This document shows, piece after piece, positions 24,002-36,289 of a stretch of 64,000 nucleotides of DNA. How positions within the stretch are numbered: position 1 is the stretch's first letter; each line of letters starts with the position of its first letter. The stretch spans positions 78,856,894 to 78,920,893 of the forward strand of contig NW_024467119.1 in the NCBI RefSeq assembly GCF_017591425.1, read 5' to 3'. The position numbers and the translations under genes were made by a program. The notes below the pieces were generated by a model. The model did no database searches. It was not told the origin of the DNA and was given only the letters and a program-made list of their open reading frames with translations. The DNA comes from Ochotona curzoniae (Eukaryota; Chordata; Mammalia; Lagomorpha; Ochotonidae).

Positions 24002-24214
24002 TTACAGTCATACAACACCTAAAAACATGGTTACATGTTGAGAAATGAGCCATTGTGCCAATGTGGTACTGTACCAACATCATAGTATGTACTTGTTCAA
24101 ACTGAGGGTTCCACCATGTCACTGGGTGATAACATCTTGGATGTAACCTTTTGCGATCACTTTTATGTATGTGCCCCATTGTTGACAAAAAAAAAATGTG
24201 GCACATGAATGCAT
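24002..24214. mobile_element. DNA transposon remnant with both ends
   Basis: The left end TACAGTCATACAACACC and the complement of the right end (TGCATTCATGTGCCAC) resemble the terminal inverted repeats of a mammalian non-autonomous DNA transposon whose ends read like TACAGTCATGCGCCGCATAA. The internal AACATCATAGTATGTACTTGTTCAAAC segment fits the same family. I cannot name the family with certainty. Confidence 0.5.
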
Positions 24215-25088
24215 AACACCAGATAATAACAAGCCGGCTCACTGTAAAACCCTAGCACTTAATTTCTGACACACCATGGTCAGGTAAATCTTCCGGAAAC
24301 GCAGAGGAACAAAGTGGTGGTGCCCAATCCAGGTAGGAACCATCCATGGCTCCCCAGCGCCTTCCAAAGTTCTTAGGGGTAAGAATCTGCTACCAATGGC
24401 CCAAACTAATCCTCCTCTCACACCAACTCAGATAAGTGCTTATTTTAATCACTTATGCAACTAGTAATTAATTCTAATATTATCATTCAATAGTCAGACC
24501 CGTGAAACAGACTGCTATGAAAATCACAAAAATTTTCAATGTGAAAAGTTCTAGCAGAATATAATAAATGTGAACTACAGGATCAAAATACTAAGTGAAC
24601 TACTCGTTTTTGTTTTTCCTCCCTTCAGTCTACTTTTTCCCCCATTAGTCAGTCATCTTACTTATCTCTCCATTGAGCAACTGTTACACATCTTTATAGT
24701 AAGTTAGAATTTGATAAGGAGAGAATTATAAAGGAAAATGACAGAAATGGATGGTTCCTTTTTTGTCTTTGGAGAGATCTACCCAATTGGATTTCAAATG
24801 GGCTGCTGGGAAAGTAATCTACATCTAAACAAAGCAACACACCCAGTCCTATCCTGATGGTATGCTCTTCAAATAGACCTTCTTCTTACACCAAAATCTA
24901 AAATGTAATTAAAACTGCAAAATCACTGGTGTACGTGACACTTTTCCTCACACAAAAGTAAATTCATCCAACAAGAGAAACAAATGGTCGTTTAGCACTT
25001 GAAAAAAAAAATTCCCCTAACAAGTTATTAAGAAAATGTAAACCCAAACTGCAATGAGCTACTATTTTATAGATATCCACTATAGAGC
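24215..25088. other. Intronic stretch, no gene recognised
   Basis: A moderately GC-rich part at about 24230-24420 with several CpGs is followed by AT-rich sequence. No coding or repeat assignment. Confidence 0.45.
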
Positions 25089-25155
25089 TGGAAGGAAAAA
25101 AGGAAGGAAGGGAGAAAAAGAGGAAGAAAGAGAAGAAGGGAGTGAGGGAGACAAA
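25089..25155 (+). repeat. Purine-rich (GGAA/GA) low-complexity tract
   Basis: A G/A-rich tract of irregular GGAAGG and GAAGAAAG units directly upstream of an L1 3' fragment. Confidence 0.75.
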
Positions 25156-25164
25156 ACAAGGTAA

Positions 25165-25720
25165 GGAAAGGCAAGATATATTGATAGAATATAAAAAACT
25201 GGAATCTTTACACACTGCTGTGGGAATAATATATAAAATAGGTGTAGCTGCTGTGAAAAATGACACAGCAGTTTCTCAAAAAATTAAACACAAATTAGCA
25301 CAAGACACAGCATTTCTACTTCTGGATATCTACCCTAAAGAATTTAAAACTGGGACCTCAAAAGACATTTTTACAGCTATGTTTACAGCAGCCTTATTCA
25401 CAACAGACTAAAGACAGAAGCAACCAAAGGGCCAGTGATGGCTGAATGAATAAATAAAAAGGGCACAGATACATGCTAGAATATGGACCAGTTTGAAGAT
25501 ACTATATGGAACAAAATAAGTCAAAAAGGATAAACTGTGTGATTCCACTTACATGAGGTACTCAAAAGTAGTTAAATTTATAGGGTGAGAGAGAAGGGTG
25601 GCTGACAGAAATAAGAGAAGTTAGAATTTAACTGGTACATAGTTTCAACTGTTAAAAAAAAAGAAAAAGTTACAAAGTAATAGCCACTCCTACAACACTG
25701 AGTATAATGAAGTATTCTTA
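25165..25720 (+). mobile_element. L1 LINE 3' fragment
   Basis: The order of AACTGGAATCTTTACACACTG, the GCTGCTGTGAAAAATGACAC segment, TCTACTTCTGGATATCTACCC, TTTACAGCAGCCTTATTCACA, a TGAATGAATAAATAAA segment and ATTCCACTTACATGAGGTACTC is that of the 3' end of ORF2 and the 3' UTR of an old L1. Stops and indels break the frame. Confidence 0.8.
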
Positions 25721-25765
25721 AAAGTGACTGAAATATTAAATGCTGTGTAACAGATATAATTACAA

Positions 25766-26060
25766 TTTTATTTGTTTTTATTGGAAAGTCAGCTATACAG
25801 AGAAGAGGAGAGACAGAGAGGAAGATCTTCATCTGCTGGTTCACTGCTCCCCAAGTGGCCACACAACCAGAGCTGAGCCAATCCAAAGCCAGGAGCCTCT
25901 TCCAGGTCTCCCATGCAGGTGCACGGTGCTGTCCTTGACTGCTGTCCCAGGCCACAAGCAGGGAGCTGGATGGAAAGCAGAGATGTCTGGAAGCAAACCA
26001 GTATGGGTCCCGGCATGTGCAAGGGGAGAACTTTAGCCACTAGGCTACTGTGCCAGGTCC
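25766..26060 (-). mobile_element. C-type SINE, minus orientation
   Basis: The plus strand shows the complement of a full element: TTTTATTGGAAAGTCAGC tail, GAAGATCTTCATCTGCTGG, CCACAAGCAGGGAGCTGGAT, and a head ending CTACTGTGCCAGGTCC. Confidence 0.88.
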
Positions 26061-26471
26061 AGATAAAATTACAAATCTAAAAATTTTAAATAAAAAGTAA
26101 ATGAAAATAGAACCAGTATCATTCAAAAAGCCCAACACAGATCAAAGGATGAGAGAAATGAGACACTATGAAAGAACTAAAAGTATATAAACTATAGAAA
26201 AAGAAAAAAGTAAGGCTGATATCCAAGACGACTGTCTACAGCCTCACTAGGCTACTCACCACGCTGCAGCACGTCACCAGCGATTTCGCAGTTTCAGCAT
26301 TTCCTGATACCGTTTATTTTCCAATATAATCTTTCTAATCATGTAATATATAATCTTTAGTTATTTTATCTTTTAGTAGCAAACACGGCTTTTGCTACAT
26401 ACACTCCCACAGTGCTCCCCACCCAGTTACATTCACAATCTCCTCGGCTGACACTGCATTACAGTTGGAGT

Positions 26472-26790
26472 GGGGAGGCTGGGAGGTGAGCAACACTACA
26501 GCCAGGGTAGATGCTACCTGTATTGCTAGCATCCCACATGGGCATCAGTTCATGTCCTGGCTGCTTCACTTTTGATCGAGTCTCCTGCATCTGGGAAAGC
26601 AGCGGAAGATGTCCCAAGTTTTTGCGCCCCTGCACCCACGTCGGAGACTTAGAAGTTGTTCCTGGCTCCTGGCTTCAGCCTAGCCCAGTTCGGGCTGCTG
26701 CAGTTATTTGGGGAATAAAGCAGCAGAAGGGAGATCTCTCTCCCTCTCCCTATAAATTCTGCCTTTCAAATAAATTTTTTAACTCTTTTA
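26472..26790 (+). mobile_element. Older C-type SINE
   Basis: GCATCCCACATGGGCATC, CATGTCCTGGCTGCTTCACT, GGGAAAGCAGCGGAAGATG, CTGCACCCACGTCGGAGAC and TTTCAAATAAATTTTTT tail mark a complete but diverged element. Confidence 0.8.
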
Positions 26791-27642
26791 AAAAAGTTTG
26801 TCACAGTGATATTTTTAATCCAAAATTACTTTTCCTGAACTATCTAGAAAACAAGTTTTAACCATATAATATGCAATGTGAAAAAATTAGAAAAAGATAC
26901 CACATTCTACAAGTTTAATACATTTATTCTGCATAGGAAAATAAATCCAACACATTTATTTAATGTTCACTAAATTCACCTGGTAAGAATGACAAAATAT
27001 TAAATCCTATTTTTTCACTTTCATCATCAAAAGTTGTCAAAGAACTTTGAGACAAGACCAGATCTAGATCTATAACCTCTGTGCAGTCAAAGCTTTAGGG
27101 TAAAAAAAAAAAAAAGTATGAAATTGAAAAGAATCTGAACTGGAAAAATTAAAGCCACAATCTATACAGTCTTCATCTTCTAAGGGTAAAAATTATTATG
27201 AATCAAAATGAGATTTCTTATTTTCAAAAAATTCTCTCCAATGATAACAAAAGCAAAACGAAGAGTGAAAATAAAACTTGGCTGATACTAAATTCTGTGT
27301 TTTACACTAGAAACTACTTTAGAAAAGCTAAGAGTGGGGACATTCTAATTCAGCTTTTTAATCAGTAAACAGCTGCCCTCAACTGGATAACATGGAGTAT
27401 TACATCTCCACCAAACCAAATGCTATATGAAAATAGACTGAGTATGTATCAACATGCTTTTGTATAAGCAGCACTAATTTCCAGGTGTATGTACTGTAAG
27501 TTTTATCTATTTTGGAGAGAAAAGTAACCGTACTTCTGAAACCATGAATCCTAGCAGCCTGAAAACATGTAAAACACCAACTTCTTAAACATGGGGAAAA
27601 CCTAGAGAGACACTGTACAGAAAATACATTAAAATTCCCATT
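26791..27642. other. AT-rich intronic stretch, nothing recognised
   Basis: No gene, RNA or assignable repeat. Confidence 0.5.
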
Positions 27643-27870
27643 GCCCGGGTCTAGTAGCTAAAGTCCTTGCCTTGCACGTCCAGGATCCCATATGGATTCT
27701 GGTTCACTTCCTGGCTGTTCCACTTGCCATCCAGCTCCCTGCTTGTGGCCTGGGAAAGCACTTGAGGACGGCCCAAAGCCATGGGACCCCCTGCATGCTC
27801 ATAGAAGACCTGGAAGAAGCTCCTGGCTTCTGGCTTCATATTGGCTCAGCTCAGCAGTTAAAACTACTGT
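27643..27870 (+). mobile_element. C-type SINE, 3' truncated
   Basis: Young-type head GGGTCTAGTAGCTAAAG with CCTTGCCTTGCACG, GATCCCATATGG, GGCCTGGGAAAGCA and ATTGGCTCAGCTCAGCAGTT. The TCTGACTTT/AATAAA tail is missing. Confidence 0.85.
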
Positions 27871-28049
27871 TAGGATCACTACTTCTATTGCTAGGATAAA
27901 TAAAATTTCAAACAGAATTTTATGGATTCGATTTCCATTTTAAAATCACTAAGAAAGCAAGCTGACTTCATAAAACCCATGTGTATCAACTATGGAGATG
28001 CAAGACACAAGTTTCCACAAAGATCTCCATGACTGTCAAAATGTAACTG

Positions 28050-28352
28050 TAGCTACTTGGGTTACAGCATTCCAGGTAAAGCTGTCCCCGGAGGATGCCA
28101 GTACCCTTCTCTGGGGTGTTTGGGCTGCTCCTTTTCTGATCTAGCTCCCTGCTAAGGGTCTGGGAAAAGCCACGGAGATAGCCCAAGTGTTTAGACCCCT
28201 GCACCAATGTGGGAGACACAGAAGCAGCTCCTGGCTTCCTTCTGGCCCAGCACTGACCACTGCAGCCATCTGGGCAGTGAAACGGAAGCTGAAAGATGTG
28301 TCTCTGTGTTTCCCTCTATAACTCTGACTTTTACAATGAACAAGTAAATCTT
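28050..28352 (+). mobile_element. Older C-type SINE
   Basis: CTGATCTAGCTCCCTGCTAAG, GGAAAAGCCACGGAGATAGC, CACCAATGTGGGAGACACAG, CAGCCATCTGGGCAGTG and ACTCTGACTTTTACAATGAA tail with an A run. The head is diverged. Confidence 0.75.
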
Positions 28353-29979
28353 TAAAAAAAAAAAGGTAACTGCAGTATCTTAGCCAGAGTGTGTTGATTT
28401 TCAGATTAAAGTTATCTGCGAAGGTTGTGGTAAGTAGGTTTCTACAGATTATTTTGGCTACTTTTTATCATTTCCTGGTTTTCTTGTTTATAAAAGCTTA
28501 CATTAGCAAAACCAATTATATACAAATATTACATATAGTACAATAACAATTTAGTATTTACAAAACACTTTGCATTTTCTAAGCACTTCAATTATCTCTT
28601 AACAATAACAGAATCTATCCTGGATTTCCACTGTTTCTGTCACTCATTATTATATGAAAGGCTAGGATACAGCTGTTCTTGCAAAGCCCGCAGCTACAAA
28701 CAGCACAGACTTTCTATAAACTGTTCCTCAACCAGCTACAAAAAAATCACTTCAAATATAAGCATATATGATTCTTATATCAAGAGTTCTCAAAATCTCA
28801 CCTCAAAACCACTGACAGGGAGAATACTGACATCATCTCAAATCTATAATATTCAGTACTTCTATAAACTTAAGCAACCAATGACTTAAATTTTATTGAA
28901 AAAGAACAATCAGGATGCTAAAAAAAATATACCCCTGCTGAAGACAAGCAAGTGAGACTCAAGATCCCTGGAATCAGACAGATGGATGTTAAGTGTCCTC
29001 ATTTATTTAGGGATATAGAATAGGACATATGTTTTCCTATACTGAACTTACTTCCAGTTTTTCCAAACACCTTACCTATCTATCAAAATGCTAAGGTATT
29101 TTCCTAATAAGCAACTCATGAATTAGGATATAGCCACTTAAACAGTTTTTATGAAGAACTTAAATTCTGTGCTGGATGACAAGTGAACTCTGCATCTTTT
29201 ACTAGTAGTAACTTAAAGAAAAATCCAACAAATAATATATTACTATTTGAATTGTGGAAACATGCTTCAATTAGTTCAACATCAAAGAAAAAATTATACT
29301 TTCATATTTGCAAAATGCCAGTCAAAAATGTTTTGTAATAACCTAAATCACATTTAAAGTGATTCTGAAAAAGTTCTAAGGCATGCAAGTGCTTAAAGCA
29401 CTCAAAAGGATTATGACTTCCAGTTATAACGTCTGTCAGAAGTCACAGTAATAAAAGTATATGAAAGATCCGAACATAGTATTGTACTTCCTTGCTAATT
29501 TTGGGGGGAATCCCTATTTACTTAAGAGAAATTAGGTTGGTGTAAGAAACAGCACATACAATATATGTAAATGCTAAACAAATGTTTTTTAATAATTTAA
29601 CATTTGCAAAATAACAGGGCATGAACTGTACATGTTCATGCAGTATTTTCAAAATAAAAGTTCTGGAATGTCAGGCTACGTAAAATACCACAACTGCTTT
29701 GATTTATACAATCAAGGGCAGACTGTCCAATATTTAGACTACTTCAAATTTTGTTGGAAATCTCCAAATGATTGGTTGAAAATGCTACAAGTGCAAAAGT
29801 AAATCACAGAAAACCATTCAAAATAAGCCCTAAGAAAATGAGAAGCTTAAAAGTGAAAAAAGAAAAGAAGTCCTTAGAACACCAGAAACTTAAGAATCAA
29901 AAGCTCTACTTATTACTTATTTATAACTCAATTATTGGACTAAACTATGGTCACAGGCAACCACACAGGATACCAAGAA
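28353..29979. other. AT-rich intronic stretch, nothing recognised
   Basis: No coding signal. A short piece at about 28560-28625 faintly resembles an ancient SINE. Confidence 0.5.
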
Positions 29980-30090
29980 TACGGACTTGACAGTTCTAGG
30001 TTCAGCTCCACCACTAACTGGTAACCTCAGGCAAATTTCTTAACTTGTGCGACACTTCAAATTTCTAAAAGTGAAGATTGGCCTAGGAGA
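29980..30090 (+). mobile_element. MIR fragment
   Basis: ACTTGACAGTTCTAGGTTCAG, CACCACTAACTGGTAACCTC, GGCAAATTTCTTAACTTG and a TTTCTAAAAGTGAAGATTGG end follow the MIR core order. Confidence 0.65.
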
Positions 30091-30512
30091 TCAGCAACAA
30101 AATCTTCTGCAGTGTATTACGGCTTCTATAGCTTCAGGTACACATACAATATTCTTGGCAATATGTTGGATTGTCTATTTGGTAAGTCTTCCTTTATTAT
30201 AGCATAATAAATAGTATGTACTCACATAATATACCTAAATAAAATTCTTTTATTTAACCTTGCCAAAACAGACATCAGTGTTTGTATTATTCATGTATAC
30301 TTCTATAATTAGCAAATACTGTAATTAGAAAAATTTAAGGTACAATGTTTAAAACGCAATTAAGTAGATGAAATCAAGAAAAAGATCACAAGATTTCTGA
30401 TTCCATGTTGTATTAATATATATTTTGTACAGTAATTTATATATTTTCTTCATTTATCTACTACTGTAACCTAAACAATGACATTCCAAGTAGATAGATA
30501 GCTACACGCTGT

Positions 30513-30776
30513 TTTTTTTCTTTGAGAGACACACAGAGAGAAATAAGAAAGAATTGTCAGTCGCTGTTTCATTCCACAAATGCCTCAAACAGTTGGGGCT
30601 AAGCTGGAAGCTAGAGGTCACCAGTGAACTCCAAGTCTTCCATCTGCACGGCAGGGACTCAATTAGTGGAACCATTAGGGCTATCTCCCAGGGTCTGTGT
30701 TAGCAGGGACCTGGAATCAGGAGGCAGAGCTGGGACGAGTACCCAGGCATTCCAGTGTAGGACTCAGGCATCTTAA
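30513..30776 (-). mobile_element. Old C-type SINE, minus orientation
   Basis: The complement of CTGTTTCATTCCACAAATGC, TTGGGGCTAAGCTGGAAGC, AGCAGGGACCTGGAATCAGG and GGGACGAGTACCCAGGC follows the older SINE consensus. It has diverged strongly. Confidence 0.65.
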
Positions 30777-31729
30777 GGATTTCAGTTGTCAACTTTAAAA
30801 TTACATTCTTCCTCATTCTTTCATTATGAATTTAAAGAAATATTTAAAATGAAAAAAAATTTACCCATCAGATTAAATGTTGTAAGTATTTCAGAAATGC
30901 CCACTATGAAGCCCTCACTGATGATAACATAATTTACCTCATGATTAAGTTTAATTCTTACAGTGTGTGCTGTGTTACCCAGCTGTTAAAATAGCCTTGC
31001 ACAGCTGCTCACCAAGAATTTAGTGGCTGATTACTATAGTCATACCTTTTAGTCAACTATGACAAAAATGACATAGTAATTACAGGTATTTCAGTCATGC
31101 AAAAGCATCATATGAGGACTGGGTAAGTCACTTAAAACAACCCAATTCTCTACAATTCCCAAAATATAATTCTCATTCTCACGCTAGGAAAGCCTGTGAG
31201 ATTTATTAACATCCACTGAAACTATTTCAGCATAGAAGCTGAGTATAGGATTACTTAGAGTACAGAAAACATTTTGTAGAATGGAGCTACAGAAATTACA
31301 TATTTAGTGACGGCCCCTTTCTAGAATGGGCTGGCAGTTGATATCCGTGGAAAAATTGCATCATCAATAAAATACACCCAATGATATACATCAACAGTAA
31401 CTTAATAGTTGAATTTTAAAGCAAATTCAGAATTCAAGTTTCCATTTTTTTTTCCCAATAAGTAAAACATTAATGGCTATCAAGAAGAGCTGAAAATAAA
31501 TGAAACTCATAAAAATCCTCATAGTTCTTGGGATGGAAAGAGAAAGCAGTCTGGGGATGTTAGGAGAGACCACTAAGAGAGCAACGAGAGAGGCCAATGG
31601 AGTTTGCAGCTACTGGTTTTGGAAAATTCATTGGTATTATTTCAGATTAAGACAACAAAGACAGGAAATAAAATGCTGATAAAGTTCCTAGCAGATGACC
31701 TTTCATTTCACTTAATTCACGACAAAACT

Positions 31730-31850
31730 GCAAAGTACTTTTCAATAGGCTAGAAAGTGAAGGTTCAGAAAGGCTTAAAATTTTCTCCAAGGCTACAGAA
31801 CTGACAAGTAATGATGTCCCTGCTATGTGTCACTCCCAATCTCAAGCTCT
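31730..31850 (-). mobile_element. MIR fragment, minus orientation
   Basis: On the plus strand AGTGAAGGTTCAGAAAGGCTT, TTTCTCCAAGGCTACAGAAC and TGACAAGTAATGATGTCC parallel the complement of MIR (GAGGCTCAGAGAGGTTAAG, CCAAGGTCACACAGCTAG). Confidence 0.6.
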
Positions 31851-31982
31851 GTAATAGAATGTCTCTTGCATTATATAGAATGGTAAGTCCCAACCTAGTC
31901 GTGGTACTTCTCAGGCTACAAGTGTGGAGACTTCCTTCTGGTTAACTGTATTTCAGACATAAGGGAAAGTTTATCAGATAAT

Positions 31983-32060
31983 TGAGTTCCAGACAATTAC
32001 AATGAAGCAGTAATACGCAGACATTCGTGTGTTATATACAGATTTTTTCAACATGCTTGG
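31983..32060 (+). mobile_element. Tigger-like DNA transposon fragment
   Basis: TGAGTTCCAGACAATTACAA followed by TGAAGCAGTAATACGCAGAC and ATTCGTGTGTTATATACAG resembles an internal segment of Tigger1-class elements. It is short. Confidence 0.35.
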
Positions 32061-33295
32061 TTTTACTGAAGTTCAAATGAAAAAAATAATGAGTAAGAGG
32101 AAATATAATATGACATCCTGTGGCAAACTGCTCTTGAAGATGGTCCCAACCATGATCTCCAGGTTGCATCCACTTCTTGAAATGTGACTCTGACACTGAA
32201 AGGCAGAGGGTACATGCTCTTCCCTTAAAAACTGGCCTGATTTTTTTTTAACTGTTTCATCCACCTGATATGGTAAAAGTGACAGGTGACTAGGCTTAGT
32301 TGTAGTAAGGAGATTCCGTTTCTACTGGGTTTGCTGGAACATTCACATGGTAGCCCTGATGTGCTGCTTGAGTAAAAATTTTTTTGTATCACAGTGGAAC
32401 ATTAATTTCAAAATTTAACAACAGAAATAACAGGAGATTCAGAATGAAAATACAAGTGGCTATTTTTCAGAGGCACAGAATCTCTGGTATTGATTTCCCA
32501 CCTTGATAATAATAGCCACAGGTAATAATATATAAACAAATCTCTGGCTGTTTACACATTATACTTCAAAAAACTTACTACTGATTTATATTCAAACTAA
32601 TTTGATAAGTGACAAAGAGGAGAAATATCAACTCACTTTCAGATATCCAGTCATGCCATTTCTGATATTGTTGGCTAAGGGTCACATTTAAAGGAATATG
32701 GCCAGCCTGCATCATATTACCAGCTGATCACGCAGGATAATTAATTACTTCTGTCCCATTCCTGGTGTTGTCCTCATAGAGTATTCTAATAGTTCAGTAC
32801 CTCCTCTGGTTTAGATTTTCACATAGACTTTATTATTCCATTATTTGTGTTTCCCTACAGAGACCACCTCAAATTCCAATGTAACTTCAGATGTACAGTT
32901 ATTTGCAGACTAGATCAATTCATCGGGCAATTACAACTAAAGCAAGCATATCAAATTCTAAAGGACAAAAGTCCCTACATCATTTGTTAAAGTAGTTAAT
33001 GTACTTTAGATACACTGCAATTTCATTCCAAACAATCCAATTCCCATTAAGAGAGCTTCACAATGTGAAACTTTTGATTTTGAATAAACAATCTGTTTAT
33101 CTATGATGTCTGGTGAAGATGGTGGGTTCTTAGGCCAAGCCAAATCACAGAAACACTTTTGTAAAGTCTGGACACTAACAAACAAACAAAAAACTGAGAA
33201 AAATAAGAAAATTTGGAATCCCAGGAACTTAAAAAATTCAAGACCACAGCAATATTAAGATCACAGCTGTAACAGCTTTGATTCCCTGGTCTTAC
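32061..33295. other. AT-rich intronic stretch, nothing recognised
   Basis: No gene, RNA or assignable repeat. Confidence 0.5.
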
Positions 33296-33412
33296 AGGGA
33301 TCTCCAAAAAGCTTGTAGAAAATGAACACTATGAAACTATGCATGGATTTCAAACTTTATTTTCATCAAGATAAACTTACTATTTAATTCCATTTTCCCA
33401 CAAATGTCTCCA
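33296..33412. mobile_element. Mariner-like MITE
   Basis: The left end AGGGATCTCCAAAAAGCTTG, the internal AACTATGCATGGATTTCAAA and ATAAACTTACTATTTAATTCC, and a right end whose complement begins TGGAGACATTTGTGGGAAAA fit a small non-autonomous mariner-type element of about 117 bp related to that at 13271-13346. Confidence 0.55.
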
Positions 33413-34659
33413 ATTTTTTTCACTAAGTTCATTTCATTCATTAAGTTTCTTTTCAGCCTGGCTTCTTCAGAGATTTCCATCTCGATACTAGATGAGTCTT
33501 ATAAACTGTGATATGGGAAAACAAAGTTACAGGGCTCTCTTACCGCAAATAATTCCACTGTAGCCAAGGAGTCACTGACGGAAGTTAGTTACGATATGCC
33601 AGTTATTACTGATATTTTGGAAATAGCTCTAACACTCAGTAGATTAGGTTTCTCAAACCTCCTGACTTTTCGCAAAGTAAGCAATCTCTTACCTTTATAA
33701 AATACTACAAACTCTCAACTCCACACTCATGGAATGAACTGGAATGAACATTAAAATGATGTATGCATTTAGCATAGTAATGGGTCTCAATAGGGTCCTC
33801 GCTGAACTCCTTTAATAGCTAATATTAGATTGTGGCATATTTTAGAAGAATAATGGCAATTCTTTGTGCAGAGTAATATTGCTCAACTGATTCAAGTGCT
33901 AACTAGTAAAGTAGTGTTTCCTCCAGACACGTTAAAAAGACAATTACACTGATATTTCCAGTTGGTCAACAATATATAATAGCATTCTCTGTCTTGCTCA
34001 TTTGCTCTCAAAGGAGTAGTTCAGGTGTTTCTCACTATATCAAAATACTGATCTCTTTTTTTTTTTTACTCATTTTAAATTCTGAACCACTTAAGAGTTT
34101 CATACGCACCAACTAAATTATGGTTATAGTACATCATTTCATTATCGAGCAAAATAGATCAGAATTCAAGCTTACCATTTATTCTATTCACCTACCTACA
34201 CATATGAATTTTCCAAAATACAGCAAAGAATTTGGTTTTCATAAAAAAAAAACAGCGATACAGAAAACCCAGAAAACCAGCAAAAACACAACTAAAGGCA
34301 TATGACATAATTATATGAGGTACAGAACACTGCTGATCATAAACATGACTTTAAATTGAAAGGAAGTTCATCGATATTCAAGAGAAATGATTTAGTAAAA
34401 GAATTAAAGATCATGTTTTGTTCATTATAGACTGAAAAAAGAGGATCAACTCAAAAGATGAAGTTATTTTGGGTCTATAAATATTACTTGTAGAAATCTT
34501 GCTTTTCTCACATCTATTCCTAGAAATCTTAGAGCAACTAACATTGGCTGGCCTTTTGTTTGGATGTATTTTGTGCAGGCACTTGAAAATAATTTTTATA
34601 AGAATACACGTATTTGCAAGTTTATATTTACCTCAACACTCAGTCTTCCATCATTGCAT
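33413..34659. other. AT-rich intronic stretch, nothing recognised
   Basis: Short A and T runs only. No coding exon found. Confidence 0.5.
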
Positions 34660-34905
34660 TGTTCCTGGGAAGCACCAGGAATAGTCCAAGAACCTGGGTT
34701 CCCACTACCCTATCGCAATTTCTGGATCCTAGCAATGGCCTGGCCCAGCCTCACTTGCTCCAGGCAATAGGGAGTTGAACCAGAAAGATGGAAAACACCT
34801 CCTTCTCTGTCTGCTATCCTGCTTTCCTTTCTCTTCTCTCCCTTCCATTCTTCTGTGTGTGTGTCTCTCTCTTCCACCATCCTATCTTTCAAACAAATAT
34901 AAGCT
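34660..34905 (+). mobile_element. Partial C-type SINE (3' part)
   Basis: CCTGGGAAGCACCAGGAATAG, AGCAATGGCCTGGCCCAGCC, GAGTTGAACCAGAAAGATGG and a TTTCAAACAAATATAA end mark the 3' two-thirds of an older element. An internal pyrimidine-rich TGTGTGTG part has expanded. Confidence 0.6.
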
Positions 34906-36289
34906 ATTTTTGTGGGTTTTTTGAAACAGCACAAAGAAAACTCATAGATATCCCATATACTCTGTGTGAATGCACACAACAAAGTATCCACATTCTGAGC
35001 AATGGTACACTAGAACACAAAACAGAAGACACAGCACTGAGCATTTGTAAATACATGTAAAACAGTCCTATCAATAGCATTCAGGTATTATACGGCCCTC
35101 TAGTGTTCAATGAAGATACAGATAAATTCTTACGTAATTAAACACAATGTCTCACAGTAAAAAAATAAAACTCTCCAAATTACCAAGTATGCTTAGGATA
35201 TTACCATATGAATTGCACAAAAACAGATATTTTATATCTTCTGTGGCTTTATATCATTGCATTTTCTTTGGAATTACTATTGATATTAGGAGTGTTCAGT
35301 AAAATCATTCTGAAATGTTTTCAAACATTTTTCCCATTAAAAAAAATTCCGATACCGAGACATGCACAGTCAGCAACCATGAGTGTGTTTTAAGTAGGTT
35401 GTATCTCACACAGAGTCTGCAACCTACACATCTCTGGATGACAACTATCATTATATTTTTGATTAAGCTATATTTTTCAATAAGGACATAAAGAAAAATA
35501 TCAAATAGGGAAACAGCATTTTGAAATTAAAGTTTTAGTTAGAAAGTAATAAACTAAGACAAGTCCCAAAAAGGATCTCAAAATCAAAGAACAATGTCAT
35601 GTTCACAAATTATTTAAAAACACACACATTTTAGAACTGTAATTTTCCTCTGTATCCTACTTCTACAATTCATTCAACTTGGTTGTTCTCCATCACATTA
35701 ATTTATATGTAGCAGAGCTATTGATGTTATCACTATTCAGAGTAAAACCCTTTTGGTTATAAAACTTAACAGCTAATATTCTGTTACACTAGCAGCAGCA
35801 GCATATATTCTGTGTTCACAAGGTTTCTCAATTATAGCAAGAGTCCATTTCAAGTGATTCCTATATATCACTCAGGTTCAAATAAGTACACTCTATGACA
35901 TCTGCACAAGGTTAAAAAAGCAAAACAAACACACCTCTCAGAAAGTAGCCTCATCATTAAGTGACCCATGTGTATACATACAAATAAATAAACTGCTAAA
36001 AATAAGTTAAAAACAAAAGGCTAGTGGAGGTACACAGTTTTACTCAGAAACCTATAAAATAGTGTTAAGGTAGGGAAGACGTCAAATGGAGCTCGAAAGT
36101 AGACAGGGATTTGTAAAAGACAATAACGTGAAGGAAGGCCTCAACACAAGTACCAAGATTGCTAAATTTCTCTGTGTTCAGAGAAGTCAAATAGACTTAT
36201 GTCGTTGAGATGTGGAAACAAGCTGAAGGAATACAACAGACTGTTAATCTTGTATGTGTTATTAATGTAGCAAAACAAATGAAAGAAAG
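34906..36289. other. AT-rich intronic stretch, nothing recognised
   Basis: No coding exon or named repeat seen before the L1. Confidence 0.5.
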
